A stretch of 64,000 nucleotides of DNA from JARFUG01 sp050485365. GTDB taxonomy: Bacteria; Desulfobacterota; Desulfuromonadia; Desulfuromonadales; JACZKF01. The notes beneath the pieces are model-generated. The model saw only the letters and a list, made by a program, of their open reading frames with translations, was not told where the DNA came from and searched no databases. Location of the stretch: the NCBI GenBank assembly GCA_050485365.1, contig JBJHBH010000006.1:1-64000 (forward strand), given 5' to 3'. Of the stretch, positions 53,580 through 60,494 are shown one piece after another. Each line of letters opens with the position of its first letter. The first letter of the stretch is position 1. A program made the position numbers and the translations under genes.

Positions 53580-54032
53580 CTATGGCCGATTCTGCAGATC
53601 TTCGATCAGCGCCTTCATTTCGGAGATTTCTTTACGCTGACTTTCGATGATCTTGTCGGCAAGTTCACGGACGCGCGGATCTGTGATCTGAGCGCGCTCG
53701 CTCGTCAGAATCGCGATTGAATGGTGCGGAATCATGGCCTTCATATAAGACACATCCTCGACGGTCACCTGGCTGCGCACGAGCCAGAGGGCTAGAGAGA
53801 ATACGACAGCGCTCCCAACGAAGATACTGATATTTACTCGCCGATTGGTGAGCATGTTCTGCATGAAGGACAGCATGATGACCGCCATTGAAGCTCCCAT
53901 CACGAACGCCATGTATGTACGCGTTTCACTGAAACTCACGTGGTCTAACTGGTAAGTGTTCAGATACATAAGCCCCAGCATGACAACGGTGGAGGTCGCT
54001 ATCATGGCGCCGAACCTCGCGTACATCTTCAT
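53580..54032 (-). CDS. DUF305 membrane protein
   Basis: A 150-residue protein with three hydrophobic helices (12-27, 41-62, 70-86) and a C-terminal four-helix-like domain with the DUF305 signature YMKAMIPHHSIAILTSERA and IIESQRKEISEMKALIEDL. The HH pair is often linked with copper binding or copper-resistance loci. It is 53 bp downstream of the DUF202 gene in the same direction. No copper genes are adjacent. Confidence 0.85.
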   Translation of the reverse strand: MKMYARFGAMIATSTVVMLGLMYLNTYQLDHVSFSETRTYMAFVMGASMAVIMLSFMQNMLTNRRVNISIFVGSAVVFSLALWLVRSQVTVEDVSYMKAMIPHHSIAILTSERAQITDPRVRELADKIIESQRKEISEMKALIEDLQNRP

Positions 54033-54084
54033 AGCCTTTCTCCTTTGGCAGTTTTCCAGGGGATGGGACGAGTTGCGATTGGCG

Positions 54085-54492
54085 CTAGTCAGCCGAAACT
54101 ACAAGGAAGAGCGCGATCAGCGAGCTCAGGATGAGAATGGAGATCAGAATGGCGATACCCCAAAAGGGAAACATCCTGAAGCCCTGCTCCTTCATCTCGC
54201 GGTAACCATCCCAGTATCGCCACAGGGCGATGGCAAAAATCCCCACGCCGACACCAACGAATACCCCTCCCAGAATGAGCGTGAGTAGCGGCATCCCTGG
54301 ATGACTGATCAGTCGTGCAAAGGCAAGCCCGGCGGCGACGGTTGCCAGAGCGGTTCGCATCCAGGCGCTGAAGGTTCTCTCTCTGGCGAAAAGGGTCCGC
54401 TGCAGTGCCCATTCCGACCTGTCCCTTGCCAACTCACGCTTTGATTCCGAGCCGTCCGGAGGGACCATGTTTTCAGATATCTTCTTAACCAT
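54085..54492 (-). CDS. DUF202 (YidH-like) membrane protein
   Basis: A 135-residue protein. A charged N-terminus is followed by LFARERTFSAWMRTALATVAAGLAFARL, the DUF202 hallmark, and two more helices (LTLILGGVFVGVGVGIFAIALW and PFWGIAILISILILSSLIALFL). Family role unknown. Probably co-transcribed with the DUF305 gene downstream. Confidence 0.85.
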   Translation of the reverse strand: MVKKISENMVPPDGSESKRELARDRSEWALQRTLFARERTFSAWMRTALATVAAGLAFARLISHPGMPLLTLILGGVFVGVGVGIFAIALWRYWDGYREMKEQGFRMFPFWGIAILISILILSSLIALFLVVSAD

Positions 54493-54815
54493 ACCCTGAT
54501 TTCTCTGTCGGGACGGATTTCGAGTCGCTAGGAAACCTTGCGCCAGGTACTCTCTTTATAGTTTTATAACTGCTTTCGTTCGTTCTTCCAGCAAGCACCT
54601 GAATCTCTTGCCGAACGCCAGGCCGCTCTGATGGAGTGAACAGAGAGGCTGGCGCAAGTGCGGTCCAAGCCCGCGGGAAGAGCCTTGTCCAATTCTCATA
54701 GCGCCTGCCTCAAGAGAAAGGACCTGAATGAATTGGCCCTTTTTCGTGTCTGAAACATACCGGCACCAAACTGCGAGGAAACTGTTTCGGTCCCGAGTGC
54801 AACCCTGGAGTGCTC
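54493..54815. other. 323-bp gap
   Basis: No credible coding frame or RNA gene is recognised. It separates the DUF202 gene from the acetyltransferase gene, both on the minus strand. Confidence 0.4.
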
Positions 54816-55274
54816 TTAGCTCCTCAGTCTTTTCAAAAGATGATAATTTGCTGAGGGCGTCAACCCCTGTCGCATGAAGTACGCCAGTGCCCTCTTGTTT
54901 GTCGGCGTCACCTCCAACTGGATCGCTTTTACGTGGGCTTCGCTCGTTTCGGAAATATAATCCATGAAAGCAGTCCCGATTCCCTGCTTGCGCCACGCCG
55001 GTTTGACGTAGAGTTCGTCGACTGAGACGATATGCCCGCCGTACTCATTGCTCCAGAGATGGATGAGAATGGCATAGCCAACCACATCCTCCTTGATCTG
55101 GAAAAGGGTGATCTCTCCCTTATGCGGATGAAGTACCAATTCTTTGGCCGTTCGTTGCACCTTTTCACTCGACATCGGCTTACCAGGTTCATCTTCGCGA
55201 TAAAGTGCCAGGACCATTTGCTCAAAAAGAGGCAGGTCTGCTTCTTTGAACCGTCGAAACTCTAGCCCATCCAT
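54816..55274 (-). CDS. GNAT-family N-acetyltransferase
   Basis: A 152-residue acetyl-CoA-dependent transferase. The strand-loop GGHIVSVDELYVKPAWRKQGIG contains the Q/R-x-x-G-x-G acetyl-CoA site (RKQGIG), followed by AIQLEVTPTNKRALAYFMRQGL typical of the family C-terminus. Cytoplasmic; acceptor not predictable. It lies just past a strong terminator of the osmC-like gene, so it has its own promoter. Confidence 0.88.
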   Translation of the reverse strand: MDGLEFRRFKEADLPLFEQMVLALYREDEPGKPMSSEKVQRTAKELVLHPHKGEITLFQIKEDVVGYAILIHLWSNEYGGHIVSVDELYVKPAWRKQGIGTAFMDYISETSEAHVKAIQLEVTPTNKRALAYFMRQGLTPSANYHLLKRLRS

Positions 55275-55310
55275 AAAAGGAATCCTTCAGCAGAGAACTC
55301 ATCTTAGAGA

Positions 55311-55366
55311 AAAACCGCACACAGAAGGGCCGTGATGTTTGATCACGGCCCTTCTGTGTGCGGTTT
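55311..55366 (-). terminator. Strong intrinsic terminator of the osmC-like gene
   Basis: A stem of more than 20 bp (AAAACCGCACACAGAAGGGC paired with its complement) closes on a short loop and is followed on the minus strand by TTTTTC. It starts at the osmC-like stop codon. Confidence 0.9.
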
Positions 55367-55936
55367 TCAGGATCTATCGAGGTTTACCTGTACGGGAACC
55401 GGCTTTGCAAGGGAGTTGAAGACCGGGGAGTATTTCTGGGCCATGGCCAGAAGCTCCTCTTTTTCCTCTTCGCTCAAATCGGCCTCGATCTTGAATGAGA
55501 CGCGGATTCCCTGGTAGGCGACCGGAATGGTCTCGGAGAGTCCGAGAAAACCCTGCACGTTGAGATCGCCTTCGTAGCGTGATTCGATCGATCTGATCTC
55601 GATCCCCCGTGCCGCGGCGTGGGCGACCATCGCCGTCGTGAGGCATCCGGAGAGGCCGACGAGCAGATACTCGACGGGGTTGGCTCCCAGGTTGGTTCCG
55701 AGCAGGACCGGCGGCTCATCGATTTCGAAGTGCATCGCCTCACGGGAGTCGTCTTCCTGCAGCGCACCGTAGAAGTCCTTGACCCTGGCCTGGTTGTGCG
55801 TGCTGCCGGCCCAGCGGTTCGTCGCACGGAACTTGAACTTTGAGATATCCGGATTGTTTTTGATCACTTCGATGGTGTCAAAGAGCTGAGTGACATTAAT
55901 CCCATTGACGGTTTTCATCTCTTTTGCGGTTTCCAT
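55367..55936 (-). CDS. OsmC-family peroxide-protection protein
   Basis: A 189-residue OsmC/YhfA-like protein. NPVEYLLVGLSGCLTTAMVAHA carries the conserved Cys, and GIEIRSIESRYEGDLNVQGFLGL is the family core. Only one of the two peroxidatic cysteines of Ohr/OsmC is evident, so it belongs to the mono-Cys subgroup whose activity is less certain. Directly upstream is an 18-bp palindrome shared with the tetR gene, so it is probably repressed by that regulator. Confidence 0.88.
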   Translation of the reverse strand: METAKEMKTVNGINVTQLFDTIEVIKNNPDISKFKFRATNRWAGSTHNQARVKDFYGALQEDDSREAMHFEIDEPPVLLGTNLGANPVEYLLVGLSGCLTTAMVAHAAARGIEIRSIESRYEGDLNVQGFLGLSETIPVAYQGIRVSFKIEADLSEEEKEELLAMAQKYSPVFNSLAKPVPVQVNLDRS

Positions 55937-55955
55937 CTCTCTTCTCCATTTAGTT

Positions 55956-55973
55956 AGACAGATCAGTCTGTCT
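55956..55973. promoter_or_regulatory. TetR-type operator, site 1
   Basis: AGACAGATCAGTCTGTCT lies 20 bp before the osmC-like start. It matches sites at 56609 and 57183 at 14-15 of 18 positions. Confidence 0.75.
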
Positions 55974-56001
55974 TGTTTGCGGGCAAAAAAACTTCCGCCC
56001 C

Positions 56002-56592
56002 TTAGTCGATGAGACGCTTTACCATCTCGACCCCCTGCCGCGCCGGCCAGATGTCATTATAGATCTCCGTCATCGCAATGGTCCCCCCGAGAATGACAAG
56101 ATAGTCGTCCGCCAGTCTGTCGGCATCGAGTTCGCCGTAGTTGTATCGATCCGATTGGATCAGTTCGTGCGCCAAATCCCGAATAAGACGGCGCAGGCTC
56201 TCGTAGTGTTTATGCCCTTCGCGCCTGAGCAGGTTGCGGGGATCGGGGATCTCGGCCACCATGTTCAAAAACGCGCAGCCGCGAAGCCTGTTCGCCTTCA
56301 GCCACGGTTCCACCGATTCGATCACCGCCAAAAGCCTCTCTCTCGGCGTATCGCGGTCCCTGACGAAAGCCGTGATCGCCTCGTACTCCGAGGTGTTGCG
56401 GTCCTGCAGGTACGCCAGGCAAAGATCCTCTTTGGTCGGAAAGTGGTTGTAGAAGGTCGCCTTCGCGACTCCCGACTTCTCGATGACCTCGTTGATGCCG
56501 GTCGCCCGGTATCCCTGCTGAAAGAAGAGTTCAGCCGCCGTGCTCATGATGCGCTCTCGTGGAGCTATGTCGGTGCGTTTTTTTGTTGTCAT
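56002..56592 (-). CDS. TetR/AcrR-family repressor
   Basis: A 196-residue regulator. The N-terminal HTH (RERIMSTAAELFFQQGYRAT, GVAKATFYNHFPTKEDLCLA) is canonical; the C-terminal ligand domain (residues 60-196) is of the TetR_C_6-like type seen beside osmC-like genes. It lies 65 bp upstream of the osmC-like gene and has its own copy of the operator 17 bp upstream of the start, so it should be autoregulated. The ribosome site is weak. Confidence 0.92.
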   Translation of the reverse strand: MTTKKRTDIAPRERIMSTAAELFFQQGYRATGINEVIEKSGVAKATFYNHFPTKEDLCLAYLQDRNTSEYEAITAFVRDRDTPRERLLAVIESVEPWLKANRLRGCAFLNMVAEIPDPRNLLRREGHKHYESLRRLIRDLAHELIQSDRYNYGELDADRLADDYLVILGGTIAMTEIYNDIWPARQGVEMVKRLID

Positions 56593-56608
56593 GGTGAAAC
56601 CATATCGC

Positions 56609-56626
56609 AGATAGACCTGTCTGTCT
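56609..56626. promoter_or_regulatory. TetR-type operator, site 2
   Basis: AGATAGACCTGTCTGTCT lies 17 bp upstream of the tetR start, placed for autorepression. Confidence 0.75.
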
Positions 56627-56650
56627 ACCTATTGGAAAATTATTTTCCCG

Positions 56651-57130
56651 TCATTGAAGGCGCGCGACGATTTCATCTACCTGGGAATTGACCAGGCCGA
56701 ATTGCGGATCGGTCTGCACCAGGCGTTCTTGAAGAGCCTCCATGTCGCTGCGGTCATCGAGAATGACGTAGCTCGCGACCGGCACGGGGGCCTGCTGCAG
56801 CCAGGCCGAAATTTCGGCGCCACGGGTCACCTCCGCCAGGCAGGGGGTCACTCCGACAACCCGTCCCCGAGCGTGTGCCCCGGCTTGAACCAGGATCTCC
56901 TCCAGTTCTTCCACACTGGCGCCAATGCGCCACATCGAGGTAACGACAATGGCGGCGCCGGTGCGATCGACCACCGCGTTGAGCGCCTCGATGTTGGCGC
57001 TCTCAAAGAGCTCCCCACGGGCCAGCGTCTCTGCCGTATTCAGCACGTCGTCAAAGTCGAGAAAGAGGATTTTCGCTGCGCTCCTCGTTTGCTCTTCACT
57101 GTGTGCACTCATTTGTGTGACGGTTCTCAT
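56651..57130 (-). CDS. HAD-fold hydrolase-like protein
   Basis: A 159-residue protein with the HAD motif I KILFLDFDDVLN (first Asp nucleophile), motif II VVTSMWRIG and motif IV YVILDDRSDM. This compact, cap-less form resembles the HAD domain of Swiss-army-knife RNA-repair proteins. Substrate unknown. It is transcribed toward tetR and has operator site 3 about 55 bp upstream. The start at 57130 is set by AGGAG at 7 nt. Confidence 0.82.
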   Translation of the reverse strand: MRTVTQMSAHSEEQTRSAAKILFLDFDDVLNTAETLARGELFESANIEALNAVVDRTGAAIVVTSMWRIGASVEELEEILVQAGAHARGRVVGVTPCLAEVTRGAEISAWLQQAPVPVASYVILDDRSDMEALQERLVQTDPQFGLVNSQVDEIVARLQ

Positions 57131-57182
57131 GACTCTTCTCCTCTGCTCCTACCTTTTTTTTCCTACGACTCAACAATAACAC

Positions 57183-57200
57183 AGATAGACCGGTCTGTCT
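57183..57200. promoter_or_regulatory. TetR-type operator, site 3
   Basis: AGATAGACCGGTCTGTCT differs from site 2 at one base. It stands between the divergent HAD and DUF421-fragment genes and could control both. Confidence 0.75.
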
Positions 57201-57263
57201 AGTGGGGTGATAAGGTTCCAATATCTTTTCACGCATACCTTGCAGCAGGAGGCGCATTTAGCC

Positions 57264-57476
57264 ATGTTTCTCGATAGCGTGCAAATTCTGGGGCGAACGC
57301 TGATCACGGGGGTCCTCGCCTACATCCTCATCGTTCTTGTTCTGCGGTTGACGGGAAAGCGGACCCTTTCCAAGTGGAACGCCTTCGACTTCATCGTGAC
57401 TGTTGCGCTCGGATCGGCCCTTGCCAACGTCATCCTCTCCAGGGACGTCTCTCTGGCGCAAGGGGCGACAGATTGA
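57264..57476 (+). pseudogene. DUF421/YetF-family membrane protein, N-terminal fragment
   Basis: Seventy residues beginning MFLDSVQILGRTLITGVLAY with LRLTGKRTLSKWNAFDFIVT and VALGSALANVILSRDVSLAQ, the N-terminal half of a YetF/DUF421 protein (normally 150-230 aa). It stops just after SLAQGATD; the following sequence, in another frame, reads ERIRALGEENQALRRRV and is unlike the C-terminal YetF domain. An AGGAGG and an operator precede it, so it may still be expressed. Truncated. Confidence 0.7.
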
Positions 57477-57567
57477 GCGCATCCGCGCCTTGGGAGAGGA
57501 GAACCAAGCTCTTCGGCGGAGGGTCATGCCCGCGCGTATTACGGAGAGAATTTCGTCGCGTGGAAAA

Positions 57568-57609
57568 ACGACGCGGCCACCCCCTCGGATGAGGAGATGG
57601 CCGCGTCGT
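57568..57609 (+). terminator. Stem-loop at the chromosome/element junction
   Basis: ACGACGCGGCCA (57568-57579) and TGGCCGCGTCGT (57598-57609) pair perfectly, with an inner CCTC/GAGG. It marks the end of the chromosomal transcription unit before the att-like site. Confidence 0.6.
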
Positions 57610-57663
57610 GAGAAAGTTTCAGGCAAATCCTGAGCAAGTCATGCTCTAAGTACCTGAACTCAT

Positions 57664-57683
57664 TGGGGTGGCGGGAATCGAAC
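57664..57683 (-). other. tRNA 3'-end copy, candidate attachment site
   Basis: On the minus strand GTTCGATTCCCGCCACCCCA reproduces a T-loop, the 3' T-stem and the acceptor 3' strand of a tRNA (acceptor TGGGGTG..CACCCCA, as in some tRNA-Gln). The 5' part of the tRNA is absent, so this is the short duplication left by integration into a tRNA gene, not a tRNA. It lies at the boundary of the plasmid-like region. Confidence 0.55.
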
Positions 57684-58052
57684 AATATTGAAATCTATGG
57701 CTTTTTCGGCCACACCAATCGGTCATGCCCCCAATGTTGCCCCCACACTTGTTTGCTCCCATCCCCTCTGAGCATCTCTGAAATTATTTTGCGCCACCCA
57801 GCATTGCTCCTTCCTTTCTATGCTCTCCAGCGTCGCACTCTCCAAGACAGTTAAATTTTTCACTTTTGCGTATTTTCAACCACTTGGAAAGAGTGTGTTA
57901 ATTCTAATGTGTGATAAGTACCCCCCTTTACCCAAAACGCTAACCACCTGTAATTGCAGGGCTTTTTCATTGACACGCGGCGTTTGCAATGATACCTTTA
58001 ATCAGAATCAAGGAACCCTCGGGCACTACTTTTTAAAGGAGGAGAACAAAAG
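57684..58052. other. Gene-free left flank of the mobile element
   Basis: The GC content falls sharply here. No integrase gene is seen. A promoter at 57970 serves the next gene; otherwise nothing recognisable. Confidence 0.45.
57970..57998 (+). promoter_or_regulatory. Sigma-70-like promoter of the element's first gene
   Basis: TTGACA (57970-57975), a 17-bp spacer and TACCTT (57993-57998), 55 bp before the start at 58053. Confidence 0.65.
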
Positions 58053-58325
58053 ATGACAAAAGAGAAAAGGTTCAAGTTTTCCGATCACCTCGACCGCTAC
58101 CCGCCGATCATCGCCAGGGTCGATATTGCCAAACACTTCCCCTTTCTGACGCCAAAGACTATGGCGAACCTCGACTCTTTGCAGCAAGGTCCGCCTGAAG
58201 CAATCCGAGCGGGGGGGCGGACTCTATACCCAACCCCTGCCCTGCTCCGCTGGCTCGACTCTCGGAGCTGTCGCCGAGGCCGAGGCCGGCCTCGGAAAAC
58301 CCCTCATCCGCCGGAGGCGGCATGA
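58053..58325 (+). CDS. Small HTH/AlpA-like DNA-binding protein
   Basis: A 90-residue basic protein. The pattern PIIARVDIAKHFPFLTPKTM then EAIRAGGRTLYPTPALLRWL is that of a MerR/excisionase-like winged helix, with a basic tail rich in Arg (SCRRGRGRPRKTP). It may serve as excisionase or copy-control repressor. AAAGGAGG precedes the start and a consensus promoter lies upstream. First gene of the element. Confidence 0.65.
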   Translation: MTKEKRFKFSDHLDRYPPIIARVDIAKHFPFLTPKTMANLDSLQQGPPEAIRAGGRTLYPTPALLRWLDSRSCRRGRGRPRKTPHPPEAA

Positions 58326-58474
58326 TGAGATCCGGGACAACAAAAGGGACAAAACGACGAAACCCTCGACGTTGGCGCGTCGAGGGTCCCAATTCTGTTC
58401 ACTCAATCCCCAGGCCTCCGAAGCCTCCGCAGGAGAATGAGCTATGGATAAAACCGTATCAAATAGCGGCTTAA
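58322..58474 (+). CDS. Possible 50-residue basic protein
   Basis: A short frame starting MMRSGTTKGTKRRNPRRWRV and ending LWIKPYQIAA. Its start overlaps the previous stop (ATGA) with GGAGG upstream, which favours translation. A hairpin within it (58362-58387) argues the opposite. No family recognised. Confidence 0.3.
   Translation: MMRSGTTKGTKRRNPRRWRVEGPNSVHSIPRPPKPPQENELWIKPYQIAA
58362..58387 (+). terminator. Stem-loop after the HTH gene
   Basis: ACCCTCGACG and CGTCGAGGGT pair around TTGGCG; no T-run follows. Possibly an attenuator. Confidence 0.4.
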
Positions 58475-58489
58475 GAATCAAGCGGAAAC

Positions 58490-58523
58490 AACGATCACAA
58501 CGATCACAACGATCACAACGATC
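58490..58523. repeat. 9-bp tandem repeat AACGATCAC, 3.8 copies
   Basis: AACGATCAC occurs at 58490, 58499 and 58508, then partially at 58517. It stands directly before the nonamer array upstream of the Rep-like gene. Confidence 0.85.
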
Positions 58524-58525
58524 GA

Positions 58526-58590
58526 ATGCTTGCATTATGCTTGCTAAATGCAAGCAAAACACCGCCGACGATGCTTGCAAAATGATTGCA
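58526..58590. repeat. Phased ATGCTTGCA nonamers, iteron-like
   Basis: ATGCTTGCA or close variants start at 58526, 58537, 58548 (inverted), 58571 and 58582 (ATGATTGCA). The spacing of 11, 11, 23 and 11 bp places all five on one helix face. Directly before the Rep-like gene, this fits iterons or a Rep operator. Confidence 0.65.
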
Positions 58591-58619
58591 TCCTCCCTTT
58601 GCACTCTGGGGAGGGTATC

Positions 58620-59453
58620 ATGTCGATAGTCCGAGTTAAAAAAACATGCAGATTCACTGTGTTGGCCAATGACACGCTCCAGGACTCTTCTTTGTCTCTG
58701 GAATCTTTAGGTCTGCTCGCGAGGCTCCTTTCCTACCCTGATGGATGGAATATTAGAATGGGGCACCTGATGCAAAAATGCAAAATAGGAAGGGACAAGC
58801 TGCGGCGACTCATCGACGAGCTGCAAGCGGCGGGCTATTTGGAGAGAGACAAAGTCCAGGGACCTGGGGGCAAGTGGGAATGGCCTTGCACAATCTTCGA
58901 GAGTCCACAAGAAAGATTAAAAATTTTGCACGGGAAATCCGTCGACGGTTCACCCGTCGATGGTTCACCCGTCGACGGTGAACACGTCGATATATTAAGT
59001 ACCGATCTAGCAAGAACAGAATCAAAAAAGACCGAGAGAGAAACCACCAACCACCAAAACCAAACCGGGGACGGTGCCGGTGGTGGTGCGCTCTCTTTCT
59101 CAAACGTGAGTCTTAACCAAAGTCAAAGGCAAAGGCGTGGGGAAGCGTGGGCGGCACTCTCTGCGCAGGATAAGGACATGCTCCCCGACTACTTGAGGAT
59201 GGGGATGAAGTTTGGAGGCAAGGCCGGCGGCCCGCCACGAAACCCTGCAGGGTGGGCCGTGGCGGCCGAGCGGCGAATCTTAGCCCAGGGGGGCCTCTCT
59301 CAGATCGACGATGCCCAATTTGGGGAATGGGTGAAAAGAGAGACTCGCGCGCTCGACAAAGAAGAAAAGACCGATTTTGCAGGTGAAGGTGATATGCCTT
59401 CCATCCGCTCCAAAGAAGACCGAGAGCGGTGGCGAAGAGAGCTTCTCGCCTGA
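58620..59453 (+). CDS. Rep-like winged-helix protein
   Basis: A 277-residue protein. Its N-terminal domain (VLANDTLQDSSLSLESLGLL, IRMGHLMQKCKIGRDKLRRL then GYLERDK) is a winged helix like those of plasmid/phage replication initiators (Rep_3/RepA-like, replisome organiser). The middle is low-complexity with a 15-bp tandem repeat encoding VDGSP. The C-terminal half (GEAWAALSAQDKDMLPDYL, GWAVAAERRILAQGGL) is unknown. The start at 58620 is fixed by GGGGAGG. Iteron-like repeats lie before it and a terminator after it. Confidence 0.7.
   Translation: MSIVRVKKTCRFTVLANDTLQDSSLSLESLGLLARLLSYPDGWNIRMGHLMQKCKIGRDKLRRLIDELQAAGYLERDKVQGPGGKWEWPCTIFESPQERLKILHGKSVDGSPVDGSPVDGEHVDILSTDLARTESKKTERETTNHQNQTGDGAGGGALSFSNVSLNQSQRQRRGEAWAALSAQDKDMLPDYLRMGMKFGGKAGGPPRNPAGWAVAAERRILAQGGLSQIDDAQFGEWVKRETRALDKEEKTDFAGEGDMPSIRSKEDRERWRRELLA
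58941..58985 (+). repeat. 15-bp tandem repeat inside the Rep-like gene
   Basis: GTCGACGGTTCACCC, GTCGATGGTTCACCC and GTCGACGGTGAACAC follow each other in frame, encoding VDGSP/VDGSP/VDGEH in the linker. Confidence 0.8.
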
Positions 59454-59460
59454 CCTATTA

Positions 59461-59490
59461 AATCCCGCCACCCCGGGTGGCGGGATTTTC
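59461..59490 (+). terminator. Intrinsic terminator of the Rep-like gene
   Basis: AATCCCGCCACC and GGTGGCGGGATT pair, with TTTTC following, 8 bp after the stop codon. Confidence 0.88.
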
Positions 59491-59498
59491 ATCTTTTG

Positions 59499-59822
59499 CC
59501 CCTTCGACCCCTTCGACCCCTTCGACCCTTTCGACCCCTTCGACCCTTTCGACCCCTTCGACCCCTTCGACCCCTTCGACCCCTTCGACCCCTTCGACCC
59601 CTTCGACCGTTTGGAGCGTTTAGAGCGTTTAGAGCGTTTAGAGCGTTTAGAGCGTTTAGAGCGTTTAGAGCGTTTAGAGCGTTTAGAGCGTTTAGAGCGT
59701 TTAGAGCGTTTAGAGCTGTTGGAGCTGTTGGAGTTGTTGGAGCTGTTGGAGCTGTTGGAGCTGTTGGAGCTGTTGAAGCTGTTGGAGCTGTTGGAGCTGT
59801 TGGAGCTGTTGAAGCTGTTGGA
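59499..59822. repeat. 324-bp array of thirty-six 9-bp units in three families
   Basis: The array has twelve copies of CCCCTTCGA (two read CCCTTTCGA) at 59499-59606, one junction unit CCGTTTGGA, eleven identical GCGTTTAGA at 59616-59714, and twelve of GCTGTTGGA (variants GTTGTTGGA, GCTGTTGAA) at 59715-59822. The 9-bp register is never broken. In one frame it would read (FDP), then (RLE), then (LLE) repeats, but no start codon precedes it. It lies after the Rep terminator and before the oriT-like region. Confidence 0.95.
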
Positions 59823-60024
59823 GCTGCTTTCTGTTGAACAAACTTTTTTGTTGTTTTATATCAAGACATCATCAGCGAAAATTAGAATAGATGTCAAGAA
59901 CACAAAAACACTTGACGACGAAAATGCAGAGCGAGAGAATCGACATGTGATTATTTGCACACCCGACTCACCTACGGTGTCGTCAGGTGCTCAACCAAAA
60001 GACTGGAGAGCTAGACGGGATGCG
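59823..60024. other. AT-rich interval between the array and oriT-like repeats
   Basis: One frame remains open through this interval from the array, but without a start codon or motif it is not called. Low GC is consistent with a melting region. Confidence 0.4.
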
Positions 60025-60208
60025 CGTTTACAACGAAAACAGAAATGTTTACACGGATAGAATGTTTATCAGGACGTCTCAGCGTTTACACCGAAAACAT
60101 CACTGTTTACATATGTAGTCGCTCTTGTAGTCGGTTTGTAGTTTGCCTTGTAGTCGGATTGTAAACAGAGAATGCAGGTTTACAAACGTAAACAAAAGGG
60201 AGGTTTAC
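60025..60208. promoter_or_regulatory. Candidate oriT / relaxosome-binding region
   Basis: Eight GTTTAC or GTAAAC hexamers occur at 60026, 60047, 60084, 60105, 60161, 60178, 60188 and 60203. Four TGTAGTCG-like octamers (60114, 60126, 60137 variant TGTAGTTT, 60149) are spaced 12, 11 and 12 bp, one helical turn. The region precedes a ribbon-helix-helix gene, a coupling protein and a MobF relaxase, the layout of the R388 oriT-trwABC region. Confidence 0.55.
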
Positions 60209-60210
60209 GA

Positions 60211-60492
60211 ATGAAAACATCAGCAGTTGTGTCGGTCAGGATCGACCAGGAAACCCAAAGAAGAATTGTCCAGGCAGCAGAGAAGCAGGGCTCGACGGCG
60301 GCGGAGTTTATCCGCCAAGCAGTCCAGTCCGAGCTCGAGCGCCTCGGGGGCGGAGGGATCGAGGGCGCTCTCGCTGCTCTTGAAAACCGCATCTCCGATC
60401 GTCTCTCCCAAATCCCCCGCCTCGTGATCGAGGAAAATCTTGCCGTCGCCCGCCGCGCCCGGGAGGCCCAGGCTCAGCAGGGGAGGAATTAA
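60211..60492 (+). CDS. Ribbon-helix-helix relaxosome protein (TrwA-like position)
   Basis: A 93-residue protein. The N-terminal KTSAVVSVRIDQETQRRIVQ followed by STAAEFIRQAVQSEL is a ribbon-helix-helix DNA-binding fold. The C-terminal half is helical. Its position just before the coupling protein and relaxase matches trwA of R388, which binds oriT and represses its operon. The start at 60211 has GGGAGG at 8 nt. Only 2 bp separate it from the next gene. Confidence 0.75.
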   Translation: MKTSAVVSVRIDQETQRRIVQAAEKQGSTAAEFIRQAVQSELERLGGGGIEGALAALENRISDRLSQIPRLVIEENLAVARRAREAQAQQGRN

Positions 60493-60494
60493 TC

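Noticed and set aside
57664..57740. A complete tRNA gene
   Set aside because: Only the T-loop and acceptor 3' strand match. The 5' T-stem and the anticodon and D arms cannot be formed from the neighbouring sequence.
59499..59822. CRISPR array
   Set aside because: There are no unique spacers; the units are 9 bp and contiguous, and no cas genes are present.
59377..60060. Open frame across the 9-bp array encoding FDP, RLE and LLE repeats
   Set aside because: A period of nine cannot create stops, so openness is expected. No start codon or ribosome site lies after the Rep terminator, and the frame's upstream part overlaps the Rep-like gene in another frame.
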